Below are positions 40,255-48,699 of a stretch of DNA of 64,000 nucleotides, piece after piece; within the stretch, counting starts at the first letter, position 1, and every line of letters begins with the position of its first letter. The notes under the pieces are model-generated. The model did no database searches. It had not been told where the DNA came from and saw only the letters and a list, made by a program, of their open reading frames with translations. This stretch comes from Streptomyces xanthophaeus (GTDB lineage Bacteria > Actinomycetota > Actinomycetes > Streptomycetales > Streptomycetaceae): NCBI RefSeq assembly GCF_030440515.1, contig NZ_CP076543.1, positions 4,933,501-4,997,500 on the forward strand. Direction: 5' to 3'. The position numbers were made by a program, and so were the translations under genes.

Positions 40255-41298
40255 ATGCCCGTGCTCCCCGCCCTGAGGCGCGCCGCCGCCGTCCTCCTGC
40301 TCGCCGCCACCACGCTGTACGCGGCCCCCGCGCGCCCCGCGGCCGCCGACGAACCGGGCTGGACCGCCGAGCCCGCCGCCGGAGCGGCGGCCACCGTCCG
40401 CCCGTACTTCTACCTGGCCGGTGCCCCCGGCACCGTGCTGGAGGACCGCCTCGCCCTGGCCAACACCACCGACCAGGAGCGCACCGTCTCGCTGCGCGGC
40501 GCCGACGCCTACAACACGGCCGACGGCGCCTTCGCGGTCCGCCCGGCGGCACCCGGGACCGGGGCCACCGGCGCCACCAGGGCCACCGGCGCCACCGGGG
40601 CCGGCTCCTGGATCAGCTTCGGGGCCGCCACCACCGTGAAGGTCCCGCCCCGCACCCGTGCCGTGGTCCCCTTCACCCTCACCGTGCCGCCCGCGTCCCC
40701 GCCGGGCGACCACCCCGCCGCCGTGATCGCCACCGAGGGCGGCCACGAGGTCGGCGTACGGGTCCACCTGCGGGTCGGCGGCCCCACCCTGGCCGCCCTC
40801 ACGGTCGAGGACGTCGCCGTACGGGGCCGCGGCCCGGCCACCGTCATCGCCTACACCCTCGTCAACCGCGGCAACGTGGCCCTCGTCCCCGAGCTCCGGA
40901 TCCGCGCCGAGGCCCTCGTCGGCGAGGTGTCCGACCCGCCCCGCGGCCGCACCCTGCCGGTGGAACTGCTGCCCGGCCAGCGGGTGGAGCTCACCGAGCC
41001 CTGGCCCGGCGCCCCGGCCCTCGACCGGGTCCGCGTCACCCTCACCGTGACCGCCCCCGGCGGCGCCCGCGCGGTGGCCACCGGCTCGCGCTGGCTCGTC
41101 CCCCGGGGCCTGGCCGGCTGGACCGGGGCCGGCCTGCTCGGCCTCGGCGCGGCCACCGCCGCCGTGCTGTACCTCGTACGCCGCCGACGGCCCGTACCGG
41201 GACCGGGACCGGGATCGCACCCGGCGCCGGACGCGCCGTCCGCGGCCGGACCGGCGACCCCTGCACCGCACCACGAACTGACGGGAGCCGCCAGGTGA
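40255..41298 (+). CDS. WxL-interacting-protein-like exported membrane protein
   Basis: A 347-residue protein. After a signal peptide come an immunoglobulin-like region with YFYLAGAPGTVLEDRLALANTT, a low-complexity stretch GTGATGATRATGATGAG, a second beta-rich domain, a single membrane helix near residue 290 (GWTGAGLLGLGAATAAVLYLV) and an RRRR cytoplasmic tail. The pattern matches DUF916-type WxL-interacting proteins of Gram-positive bacteria. It sits 16 bp after the LPQTG gene and overlaps the next by 4 bp. Confidence 0.75.
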   Translation: MPVLPALRRAAAVLLLAATTLYAAPARPAAADEPGWTAEPAAGAAATVRPYFYLAGAPGTVLEDRLALANTTDQERTVSLRGADAYNTADGAFAVRPAAPGTGATGATRATGATGAGSWISFGAATTVKVPPRTRAVVPFTLTVPPASPPGDHPAAVIATEGGHEVGVRVHLRVGGPTLAALTVEDVAVRGRGPATVIAYTLVNRGNVALVPELRIRAEALVGEVSDPPRGRTLPVELLPGQRVELTEPWPGAPALDRVRVTLTVTAPGGARAVATGSRWLVPRGLAGWTGAGLLGLGAATAAVLYLVRRRRPVPGPGPGSHPAPDAPSAAGPATPAPHHELTGAAR

Positions 41299-42413
41299 GA
41301 AGAGTCGGAGCCCTGCTGGCCGCGGGGCTGGCGGTGTGCGCCCTCGCCCTGTTCCCCACGGGCCCGGCCGCCGCCGCCGAGGGCAAGCCGGCCGTGGCGC
41401 TCTCGCTCCAGGAGGCCGCCAAGGGCACCGGGATCACCGTCACCGGTACCGGCTGGCCGGCCAGGACGCTGGTGATGCTGCTGGTCTGCGGCCAGAACAT
41501 GATCGGCGGCACCAACAGCTGCGCCAACGCCGACGGCGCCGCCGTCTCGGTCGCCGCCGACGGGAGCTTCACCGGCCGGCTGCCCGTGGTGGCACCGCCC
41601 AAGCCGTGCCCCTGCATCGTCAACGTCACCTCCGTCAACGGCGACCAGTCCACCGTCGCGACCCCCCTGAAGATCACCGACCACCCGGTCGCCGAGCTGC
41701 CCGCCGAATCCGGCACGGGCCGCCTCGCGGTGCTCACCGGGGTCCGGCTGGAGGGCGAGGACGGGGTGCTGACCTGGTTCGGCGCCCCGCCCTCCCGGAA
41801 GTTCAAGGTCACCGTCGGCAATCTCGGCCCGGTCCCGGTCAAGGATCCGGTCTTCCAGCTCGGCACCGCGCACGGAGTGTTCGCCCCGCTGTGGGAGGAG
41901 GCCCGCTGGAAGGGCACCATCCCGCCCGGCGGCAAGGCGGAGATCGCGCTCGACGCGGGCCTCGCCGCCGGCGCCCACGGCGACTACACGATCTCCCTCA
42001 AGTACGGCGAGACCGTGCTGGCGACGCAGCCCTGGGGCGTGGACCGCCCGTACGGGGTGCTGCTCTTCTGGGGCCTGCTCCTGCTGGTGATCCCCGCCGC
42101 GGTCTTCCGCATCGGCATGGCGATCGTCGACCGGGTGCGGCCGCGCGCCGCGCCCGCCGCCGGCCGCCACCGCGGTACGGGTCCCCTGGACACGACCGCC
42201 GCCGCGGCCGCGGCGCCGGCCTCCGCCGTGACGGCCCGGCTGCCGCGGATCGGGGCCCTGCGGCCCCCTGGGCCGGACCCGGGACCCGACCGCACGGACC
42301 CCCAGACCACCACGGCGGTCCTGCCGTGGTTCACCCCGGACAGCGCGCCGGGCACAGCACCACAGGCGTCCGCACCGTCTGAGAACCGTTCGACGACGAA
42401 GGGACATTCGTGA
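41295..42413 (+). CDS. Exported membrane-anchored beta-sandwich protein
   Basis: A 372-residue protein with a signal peptide ending near AAAAE, then a first domain (LQEAAKGTGITVTGTGWPAR; cysteines in LVCGQNMIG, SCANA and KPCPC) that recalls the neocarzinostatin-like immunoglobulin fold, and a second beta domain, then a membrane helix near residue 255 (GVLLFWGLLLLVIPAAVF) and a long Ala/Pro-rich cytoplasmic tail. GTG at 41295 overlaps the previous stop. Function unknown; it is clearly part of the same operon. Confidence 0.78.
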   Translation: MRRVGALLAAGLAVCALALFPTGPAAAAEGKPAVALSLQEAAKGTGITVTGTGWPARTLVMLLVCGQNMIGGTNSCANADGAAVSVAADGSFTGRLPVVAPPKPCPCIVNVTSVNGDQSTVATPLKITDHPVAELPAESGTGRLAVLTGVRLEGEDGVLTWFGAPPSRKFKVTVGNLGPVPVKDPVFQLGTAHGVFAPLWEEARWKGTIPPGGKAEIALDAGLAAGAHGDYTISLKYGETVLATQPWGVDRPYGVLLFWGLLLLVIPAAVFRIGMAIVDRVRPRAAPAAGRHRGTGPLDTTAAAAAAPASAVTARLPRIGALRPPGPDPGPDRTDPQTTTAVLPWFTPDSAPGTAPQASAPSENRSTTKGHS

Positions 42414-43720
42414 AAACCCAACGGAGGGTGAGCGCGGCCGTGATCGCGCTGCTGCTCGGCGGCGCCGGTATCGCCATCGGAGCCACTCCCGCCCAGGCCG
42501 CGGAGACCAAGTTCAACGTCAAGTGCGTACCCCCGGCCGGGGGCGGCAGTCCGGTGGAGGGGGAGACCACCGCCAAGGTCACCGCACCCGCCTCGGCGAA
42601 GGTCGGCGACGAGGTCGACGTGTCCTGGGAGACGGTGAAGCCGGCCTCGAACAACACGGACCTGATGGACATCCCGCAGGACGCGGTCCAGCCCACCGGC
42701 TGGATCACCGTGGGCGGCGGTGGCGGTGAGCTGAAGGTCGTCGGGGAGAAGAAGAACCCGCCGATCCCGAAGAAGGCGCCCATGGTGATGTCCGTGATGA
42801 AGGGCAAGCTGAAACTCGCCAAGGCCGGGAAGATCACGCTGACCCCCGGCAAGTACGACGTGGCCGTCACCTTCTCCTTCGGCACGTTCGTCACCAAGTG
42901 CGCCCCGACCGGCAGCGTGGGCGTCGGGGCCACCATCGACGTGGCGGCCGGCTCCACCGGCGGTACGACGACAGGCGGTACGACGACCGGTGGTACCACC
43001 ACCGGCGGTTCCACGACCACGGGCGGTTCCACGACCACCGGCGGCTCGACGACCACCTCGGGCGGCTCCGCCTCCGGCGGCGGGGGCGGCCAGACCGACT
43101 TCCCGGGCAAGGCGGTCGAGGTGGCCTTCGACTGCGGGCCGGTCGTCCCGGGGGGCATCAAGACCCCGGTCACGATCAACGCGAAGAAGAACGGCGGCAG
43201 CTACGACCTGACGGTCAAGACCGCCAAGGGCGCGATGGCGGCGCCCATGGCCCTGCCCGCGGGGGCGCTCAAGCCCTCGATGGACGTGAAGCTCGGCGGG
43301 GCGGACAGCGGCACGGTCAAGGTCTCCGGCCCGGCCAACGCGGAGCCCATCCCGGACAAGGCCCCGGTCAGCCTCAGCGACATGACCGGCACCTACAAGC
43401 CCGGCAAGAGCGGCAAGGTGACGCTCAGCCCGGACCAGCTGACGATCGACGTCACGATGGCCCCCGGCGCCACCCCGATCAACGTCCCCTGCAAGGCGAC
43501 GAGCAGCGGGGTCTCGCTGGAACTGGACACCGCCGCCCAGCCGGGCGGCTCCGGTTCCTCCACGGCCTCCGGCAGCACCACCTCGGGCGGCCTCGCCGAG
43601 ACCGGCGCGGAGGACGAGGGCGGCATCAAGGCCCTGGCCCTGGTCGCCGGCACGGTGATCCTGCTCGGCGGCGCGGTGTTCACCTTCACCCCGTGGCGCC
43701 GCCTGCGCGGCACCCGCTGA
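42410..43720 (+). CDS. Sortase-anchored surface protein with two domains (LAETG)
   Basis: A 436-residue protein. A signal peptide is followed by a first domain (residues ~28-170), a Gly/Thr/Ser-rich linker with repeats of GGTTT and GGSTTT, and a second domain (from ~235) closely similar to that of the LPQTG gene (compare SGTYKPGKSGKVTL). It ends in LAETG, a hydrophobic stretch and RRLRGTR. LAxTG is the motif of Streptomyces class E sortases. GTG at 42410 overlaps the previous stop by 4 bp. Confidence 0.85.
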   Translation: MKTQRRVSAAVIALLLGGAGIAIGATPAQAAETKFNVKCVPPAGGGSPVEGETTAKVTAPASAKVGDEVDVSWETVKPASNNTDLMDIPQDAVQPTGWITVGGGGGELKVVGEKKNPPIPKKAPMVMSVMKGKLKLAKAGKITLTPGKYDVAVTFSFGTFVTKCAPTGSVGVGATIDVAAGSTGGTTTGGTTTGGTTTGGSTTTGGSTTTGGSTTTSGGSASGGGGGQTDFPGKAVEVAFDCGPVVPGGIKTPVTINAKKNGGSYDLTVKTAKGAMAAPMALPAGALKPSMDVKLGGADSGTVKVSGPANAEPIPDKAPVSLSDMTGTYKPGKSGKVTLSPDQLTIDVTMAPGATPINVPCKATSSGVSLELDTAAQPGGSGSSTASGSTTSGGLAETGAEDEGGIKALALVAGTVILLGGAVFTFTPWRRLRGTR

Positions 43721-43724
43721 CACG

Positions 43725-43766
43725 CGAAGCGGCCCGGCACACCTTCCGGTGTGCCGGGCCGCTTCG
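43725..43766. terminator. Bidirectional terminator after the surface operon
   Basis: A perfect 19-bp stem (43725-43743 with 43748-43766) and TTCC loop between converging genes. Confidence 0.9.
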
Positions 43767-43787
43767 TCGTACAGGGGCGCGAAAGCG

Positions 43788-45308
43788 TCAGCCCATGCCG
43801 CCCATCAGGGCGTTGACCTTCTTGCGGTACATGAAGATCGCGAGGCCGGCGAGCGTCGCGGCGACCGCCTGGAAGAGGATGACCCCGACGCCGTTCAGCT
43901 GCACGTCGGCCAGACCCATCAGACCGGTGATGCAGTCACCGGCGGTGACGGCCAGGAACCAGACGCCCATCATCTGGGAGCCGTACTTCTGCGGCGCCAT
44001 CTTCGTGGTGACCGACAGGCCGACCGGGGAGAGGCACAGCTCGGCGAGCGTGTGCATCAGGAAGATGAGCACCAGCCACCACATGGTGACCTTGGTGTCG
44101 TTGCCGGCGGTCTGGCTCAGCGGGAGGGCGAAGACGAAGAACGAGGCGCCGACGATGACCAGGGCCACCGAGAACTTCACGATGGTGCTGGGCTCGCGGT
44201 TGCGGCGGGCCAGCGCCACCCAGGCGGCGGCGAAGACCGGGGCCAGGGCCACCACGAAGAGCGGGTTCAGCGACTGGAAGATGGTGGTCGGGACTTCCCA
44301 GCCGAACAGGGCGCGCTCGGAGTTCTTGTCACCGAAGAGCGAGAGCGTCGAACCGCCCTGGTCGTAGATCATCCAGAACACGGCGGCGGCCACGAAGAAC
44401 CAGATGTAGGCGCTCATCCGGGTCTGCTCGACGGCGGACAGGTCCTTGTCCCGCTTGATGCGGACGAGGACGGCGACCGGGATGAGCAGACCGGCGATGG
44501 TGATCGGGTACAGCGCCCACTTGATGGTGAACATGTCCGCGGCGACCACGGCGCCGTAGAAGACGACGACGGCGGCCAGGACGGCCAGGGCCTTGACGAT
44601 CACGGCCTTGCGCTCGACCGCGCTCAGCGGGTTCGGGACGATGCTGCTCTGCGGGCTCAGGGTGCGGCCGGCGAGCAGGTAGACCACCAGGCCGACGGCC
44701 ATGCCGACGGCGGCCAGCGCGAAGCCGAGGTGCCAGTTCACGGTCTCGCCGACGATGCCGATGCCGACCGGTGCGAGGAGGGCACCCACGTTGATGCCGA
44801 TGTAGAAGATCGTGAAGCCGCTGTCACGGCGCGGGTCGTCCACACCCCGGTACAGGTGGCCGACCATCGTGGAGATGTTGGCCTTCAGCAGACCGGAGCC
44901 GACCGCGACCAGCAGCAGACCGACGAAGAACGCGATCTGGCCGGGCAGCGCGAGCGACACGTGGCCCGCCATGATCACGACACCGGCGATGGCGACCGTC
45001 TTGCGGGCGCCCCAGACACGGTCACCGAACCAGCCGCCGGGCATGGCCATGAGGTAGACCATGGCCACGTAGACGGAGTAGATCGCCGTGGCCGTCGCCG
45101 CAGTGAAGCCGAGGCCGCCACCCTGGCTGCCGGTCGCGGCGTCGACACCGCCGGAGACCAAGTACAGGACGAGAAGCGCACGCATGCCGTAGTAGGAGAA
45201 GCGCTCCCACATCTCGGTCATGAACAGCGTGGCCAGGCCGATCGGGTGGCCGAGGAGGGTCTTCTCGTGAGCGGGGCTCGGAGAAGCCGTCGTCAGGCTG
45301 GAAGCCAT
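43788..45308 (-). CDS. Proton-coupled oligopeptide transporter (POT/PTR family)
   Basis: A 506-residue MFS-type symporter for di- and tripeptides with 12 to 14 hydrophobic segments. The E-x-x-E-R-like motif FMTEMWERFSYYG near the N-terminus, and the DxxxSGFTIFYIGINVGALLAP signature, are those of the DtpT/YhiP group. ATG at 45308 follows AAGGATCG. It is divergent from the two-component genes, with a 498-bp spacer between. Confidence 0.94.
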   Translation of the reverse strand: MASSLTTASPSPAHEKTLLGHPIGLATLFMTEMWERFSYYGMRALLVLYLVSGGVDAATGSQGGGLGFTAATATAIYSVYVAMVYLMAMPGGWFGDRVWGARKTVAIAGVVIMAGHVSLALPGQIAFFVGLLLVAVGSGLLKANISTMVGHLYRGVDDPRRDSGFTIFYIGINVGALLAPVGIGIVGETVNWHLGFALAAVGMAVGLVVYLLAGRTLSPQSSIVPNPLSAVERKAVIVKALAVLAAVVVFYGAVVAADMFTIKWALYPITIAGLLIPVAVLVRIKRDKDLSAVEQTRMSAYIWFFVAAAVFWMIYDQGGSTLSLFGDKNSERALFGWEVPTTIFQSLNPLFVVALAPVFAAAWVALARRNREPSTIVKFSVALVIVGASFFVFALPLSQTAGNDTKVTMWWLVLIFLMHTLAELCLSPVGLSVTTKMAPQKYGSQMMGVWFLAVTAGDCITGLMGLADVQLNGVGVILFQAVAATLAGLAIFMYRKKVNALMGGMG

Positions 45309-45806
45309 GGTCGATCCTTGCTTGCTCGGGACGCATCGGCTTCGTGAGCTCATCCGCGCCCGGTGGGGGGTGGCCGGCAACCGGCGGACGGATCTCCCAC
45401 CCCACGCCTCGGGGCCCGCCCCACGGGGGTGGGGGCGGCAGGACATCCGTAACCGGGATCCACGCCCTCCCGCGCATCATCACGCGAGGGGCCCGGCCAA
45501 CAGGTCATTCACTGTCGTCAAGACGGGCCGGGCCGGCCCCCCAGAGGGCCGTCCGTCCGGTTCAGGACAGAAATAGAGACCTTTGCGCTGCTTTTCGGCA
45601 CAAAGGTCCCTGAGGTATTGCATCAGGCGTCTCGCCACCATACGACACGACACTGCGGCATATGAAAGGACTTGAGAGATGGATCACAAGGCGCGCCGGG
45701 AACCGTTCGACCATATTCGAAGGCGCTTAGTAGTTCATAAGCCCAGATAGAGAGGGGTCTTCCCACGGGCCTCTGCTTTCAGCCGCCGCGGACTACCATC
45801 ACCCAC
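45309..45806. other. Divergent intergenic region between the transporter and the two-component genes
   Basis: 498 bp without a supported gene. It contains an inverted repeat GACCTTTG (45578-45585) and CAAAGGTC (45601-45608) with a 15-base loop, and an AT-richer part from 45630 to 45750 suited to promoters for both sides. Short frames have no ribosome site. Confidence 0.6.
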
Positions 45807-46484
45807 ATGACGCGTGTACTGCTCGCCGAGGACGACGCATCCATCTCGGAGCCCCTGGCCCGCGCCCTGCGCCGGGAGGGGTACGAGGTCGAGGTCCGGG
45901 AGGACGGCCCCACCGCCCTGGACGCGGGACTGCAGGGCGGCGTCGATCTCGTCGTCCTCGACCTGGGACTGCCGGGTATGGACGGCCTGGAGGTCGCCCG
46001 CCGGCTGCGCGCCGAGGGCCATGGCTTCCCGATCCTGGTCCTCACCGCCCGGGCGGACGAGGTCGACACGGTCGTCGGCCTCGACGCCGGCGCCGACGAC
46101 TACGTGACCAAGCCCTTCCGCCTGGCCGAACTGCTCGCCCGGGTCCGGGCCCTGCTCCGGCGCGGTGCCACCGAGGCCCTGCAGCCCCCCGCCACCCACG
46201 GCGTGCGGATCGACGTCGAATCGCACCGGGCCTGGATGGGGGAGGAGGAGCTCCAGCTCACCGCCAAGGAGTTCGACCTGCTGCGGGTCCTGGTCCGCGA
46301 CGCGGGCCGGGTCGTCACCCGCGACCAGCTCATGCGCGAGGTCTGGGACACCACCTGGTGGTCCTCCACCAAGACCCTCGACATGCACATCTCCTGGCTG
46401 CGCAAGAAGCTGGGCGACGACGCCGCCAACCCCCGCTACATCGCCACCGTGCGCGGCGTCGGGTTCCGCTTCGAGAAGAGCTGA
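45807..46484 (+). CDS. OmpR-family response regulator
   Basis: A 225-residue regulator. The receiver has acidic Asp9/10, phospho-acceptor Asp52 in VVLDLGLPG, Thr80 and Lys102. The C-terminal winged helix carries LTAKEFDLLRVL and the DNA-contact segment ISWLRKKLGDD followed by YIATVRGVGFRF. The ATG at 45807 starts MTRVLLAEDDAS. It is followed by its histidine kinase 37 bp later and is divergent from the peptide transporter, which it may control. Confidence 0.95.
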   Translation: MTRVLLAEDDASISEPLARALRREGYEVEVREDGPTALDAGLQGGVDLVVLDLGLPGMDGLEVARRLRAEGHGFPILVLTARADEVDTVVGLDAGADDYVTKPFRLAELLARVRALLRRGATEALQPPATHGVRIDVESHRAWMGEEELQLTAKEFDLLRVLVRDAGRVVTRDQLMREVWDTTWWSSTKTLDMHISWLRKKLGDDAANPRYIATVRGVGFRFEKS

Positions 46485-46521
46485 CCGCCTCCTCCTCCCC
46501 ACCTGGGGCATGCTCTAGGGC

Positions 46522-47787
46522 ATGCGCCGCCGCCTCATCAATTCCACGCTCGCCGTGGTGCTCGTCGTGATCGCCGTCTTCGGGGTCTCCCTCGTCATCG
46601 TGGAGACCCGGACCATCACCAGCAGCGCCCAGGACCGCATCGAGTCCGAGGCGCTGCGGCTCGTGGGCATCGTCGAGGCGAACGTCCTGGAGAAGAAGCC
46701 GATCGACCCCGTGGCCCTCGGCGAGCAGCTGGACGCCGGCCACCACGCGCGGATCACCGTCCCCGGCCAGCCGGCCGTCGACGTGGGCGCCCCGATCCCC
46801 GACAGTGTGATCCGCGGCACCGCCCGCGGGGAGCAGGGCGAGGTCGTGGTCGTCGAGGAGTCCCGCTCCACCGTGACCCGCGAGGTCGGCCGGACCCTGG
46901 CCGTCGTCGGCGCGGTGGCCCTGCTGGCCGTCGTGGCGGCCGTCCTGCTCGCCGTACGGCAGGCCAACCGGCTGGCCTCCCCGCTCACCGACCTGGCCGA
47001 GACGGCGGAGCGGCTCGGATCGGGCGACCCGCGGCCCCGGCACAAGCGGTACGGGGTCCCCGAGCTGGACCGGGTCGCGGACGTGCTGGATTCCAGCGCC
47101 GAGCGGATCGGCCGGATGCTGACAGCCGAGCGGCGCCTGGCCGCGGACGCCTCCCACCAGCTGCGCACCCCGCTCACCGCGCTCTCCATGCGGCTGGAGG
47201 AGATCACCGTCACCGACGACCTGGCGACCGTCCGGGAGGAGGCGACGATCGCCCTGACCCAGGTGGAGCGGCTCACGGACGTGGTGCAGCGGCTGCTCAC
47301 GAACTCGCGGGACCCGCGGACGGGCTCGGCGGTCCCCTTCGACCTGGACGAGGTCGTCAAGCAGCAGGTCGAGGAGTGGCGGCCGGCCTACCGCAGCGCG
47401 GGCCGGGCCATCGTGCGCTCCGGACGGCAGGGCGTACGGGCCGTCGGCACCCCGGGCGCGGTCTCGCAGGTCCTGGCCACCCTGGTGGAGAACGCCCTGA
47501 TGCACGGCGGCGGCACGGTCGCGCTGCGCACCCGGGTGATCGGCAACCAGGCGGTGCTGGAGGTCACGGACGAGGGACCGGGCGTCCCGCCGGACCTCGG
47601 CAACCGGATCTTCGAGCGGGCCATCAGCGGCCGCAACTCCACCGGGATCGGCCTCGCGGTGGCCCGGGACCTCGCGGAGGCGGACGGCGGCCGCCTGGAA
47701 CTGCTCCAGACGCAGCCGCCGGTGTTCGCGCTGTTCCTCAGCCGGACGGCGCCGGAACGGGCCGAACCGCAGGCCACGGTCCGCTAG
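46522..47787 (+). CDS. Sensor histidine kinase
   Basis: A 421-residue membrane kinase. Two helices (about residues 8-30 and 130-150) bracket an extracellular sensor of ~100 residues; HAMP then HisKA follow, with phospho-acceptor His212 in DASHQLRTP. The ATPase has VENALMHGG (N box), EGPGVPPD (G1) and GIGLAVARD (G2). The gene ends with a TAG at 47785-47787 that lies inside the left end of a 166-bp inverted-repeat element. Confidence 0.94.
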   Translation: MRRRLINSTLAVVLVVIAVFGVSLVIVETRTITSSAQDRIESEALRLVGIVEANVLEKKPIDPVALGEQLDAGHHARITVPGQPAVDVGAPIPDSVIRGTARGEQGEVVVVEESRSTVTREVGRTLAVVGAVALLAVVAAVLLAVRQANRLASPLTDLAETAERLGSGDPRPRHKRYGVPELDRVADVLDSSAERIGRMLTAERRLAADASHQLRTPLTALSMRLEEITVTDDLATVREEATIALTQVERLTDVVQRLLTNSRDPRTGSAVPFDLDEVVKQQVEEWRPAYRSAGRAIVRSGRQGVRAVGTPGAVSQVLATLVENALMHGGGTVALRTRVIGNQAVLEVTDEGPGVPPDLGNRIFERAISGRNSTGIGLAVARDLAEADGGRLELLQTQPPVFALFLSRTAPERAEPQATVR

Positions 47788-47949
47788 GGGGTGTCTTGCC
47801 GATCATGCCGGGCTCGCGGGGCCTGGTGCCGCGCCTCGCCGCGTTGTCCTCGGTCGGCGACGCTCCGCGTCGCCTCCCTCGTCCGCCTTGCGATCCACGG
47901 CACCAGGCCCCGCTCCCTGATCCGGCCTGATCGACAAGACACCCCCTAG
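47784..47949. mobile_element. MITE-like 166-bp element, copy 1
   Basis: Terminal inverted repeats start CTAGGGGGTGTCTTG and are exactly mirrored by CAAGACACCCCCTAG; they extend to 22 bp with one mismatch. Inner inverted repeats GCGGGGCCTGGTGCCG/CGGCACCAGGCCCCGC and GGCGACG/CGTCGCC make the whole unit a long hairpin. No transposase gene is inside. Copy 2 is 166 bp, differing in one base. Both start at CTAG, which may be the duplicated target. Confidence 0.9.
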
Positions 47950-47976
47950 GCCGTACACGGCCCAGGACGGCTTGTC

Positions 47977-48513
47977 CTAGTTGTTCGCGGGTGCCGGCTC
48001 GGGGACCGGATCCGGCCTGCGGTCCGGCTTCGGCAGGGGCGCCGGCTCCGGCATCGGCTCGGCCGGCTCCTCCGGCGCGGGCAGGGCCTTGAAGACCCAC
48101 GTCCGGTACGACCAGAAGCGGAACACCGTGGCGGTCCCGATGCCGATGAACTTGAACACATTGCTGGCGACCGGGCCGTCCCAGCCGAACCCGTAGGTGG
48201 CGGTGTAGAGGACACCGCTCTCGATGACCAGGCCGATGCCGCTGAAGGCGGCGAACAGGACGAGCTCGCGGGTGCGGCCGCTCTTGGCGCGGTCCCGGTA
48301 GGTGAAGTAGCGGAAGCCGATGTAGTTCGTGGCGATGGCCACGACGGTGGCTATCACGCTCGCGCGCACCACCTGCAGGTCGGTGGTGTTGCGGATCAGG
48401 TTGAAGACGCCCAGGTTGACCAGGACACCCAGACCGCCGACCGCCCCGAACTTGGCCACCTCTCGTACGAGGCCGCGTACACGTTCGACGACAGATCCGC
48501 CAGGCGTGCTCAT
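47977..48513 (-). CDS. GtrA-family membrane protein
   Basis: A 178-residue protein with four hydrophobic segments, starting EVAKFGAVGGLGVLVNLGVFNLI and including RFWSYRTWVF near the end, matching GtrA proteins. Such proteins move lipid-linked sugars (for example decaprenyl-phosphate-arabinose or glucosyl-lipids) in wall polysaccharide synthesis. The C-terminal ~35 residues are an unusual acidic Pro/Glu tail (repeats of PEPAP). I chose the ATG at 48513; a GTG at 48537 is in frame. Confidence 0.9.
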   Translation of the reverse strand: MSTPGGSVVERVRGLVREVAKFGAVGGLGVLVNLGVFNLIRNTTDLQVVRASVIATVVAIATNYIGFRYFTYRDRAKSGRTRELVLFAAFSGIGLVIESGVLYTATYGFGWDGPVASNVFKFIGIGTATVFRFWSYRTWVFKALPAPEEPAEPMPEPAPLPKPDRRPDPVPEPAPANN

Positions 48514-48699
48514 CAGTAGGTCAGTCCTGTCGGTCACCGCCCGCTTACGGGGCGTCCGGTGTTCTCCGTCAACCCACCCATGCTAAGTGTCCCCCCTGCG
48601 CTCCGTCTGTGCCTTCCAGCACCCTGCGACGCACGGCACACGGGCGGATCGGGCCAGGGCACGTCCGGATGGCGGAATACCGGCGGATACCCTGGAGGA

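Noticed and set aside
47784..47930. Open frame reading into element copy 1 after the kinase
   Set aside because: The same stretch is found after the dipeptidase paralogue at copy 2, so it belongs to the repeat and is not a gene; TAG stops come first.
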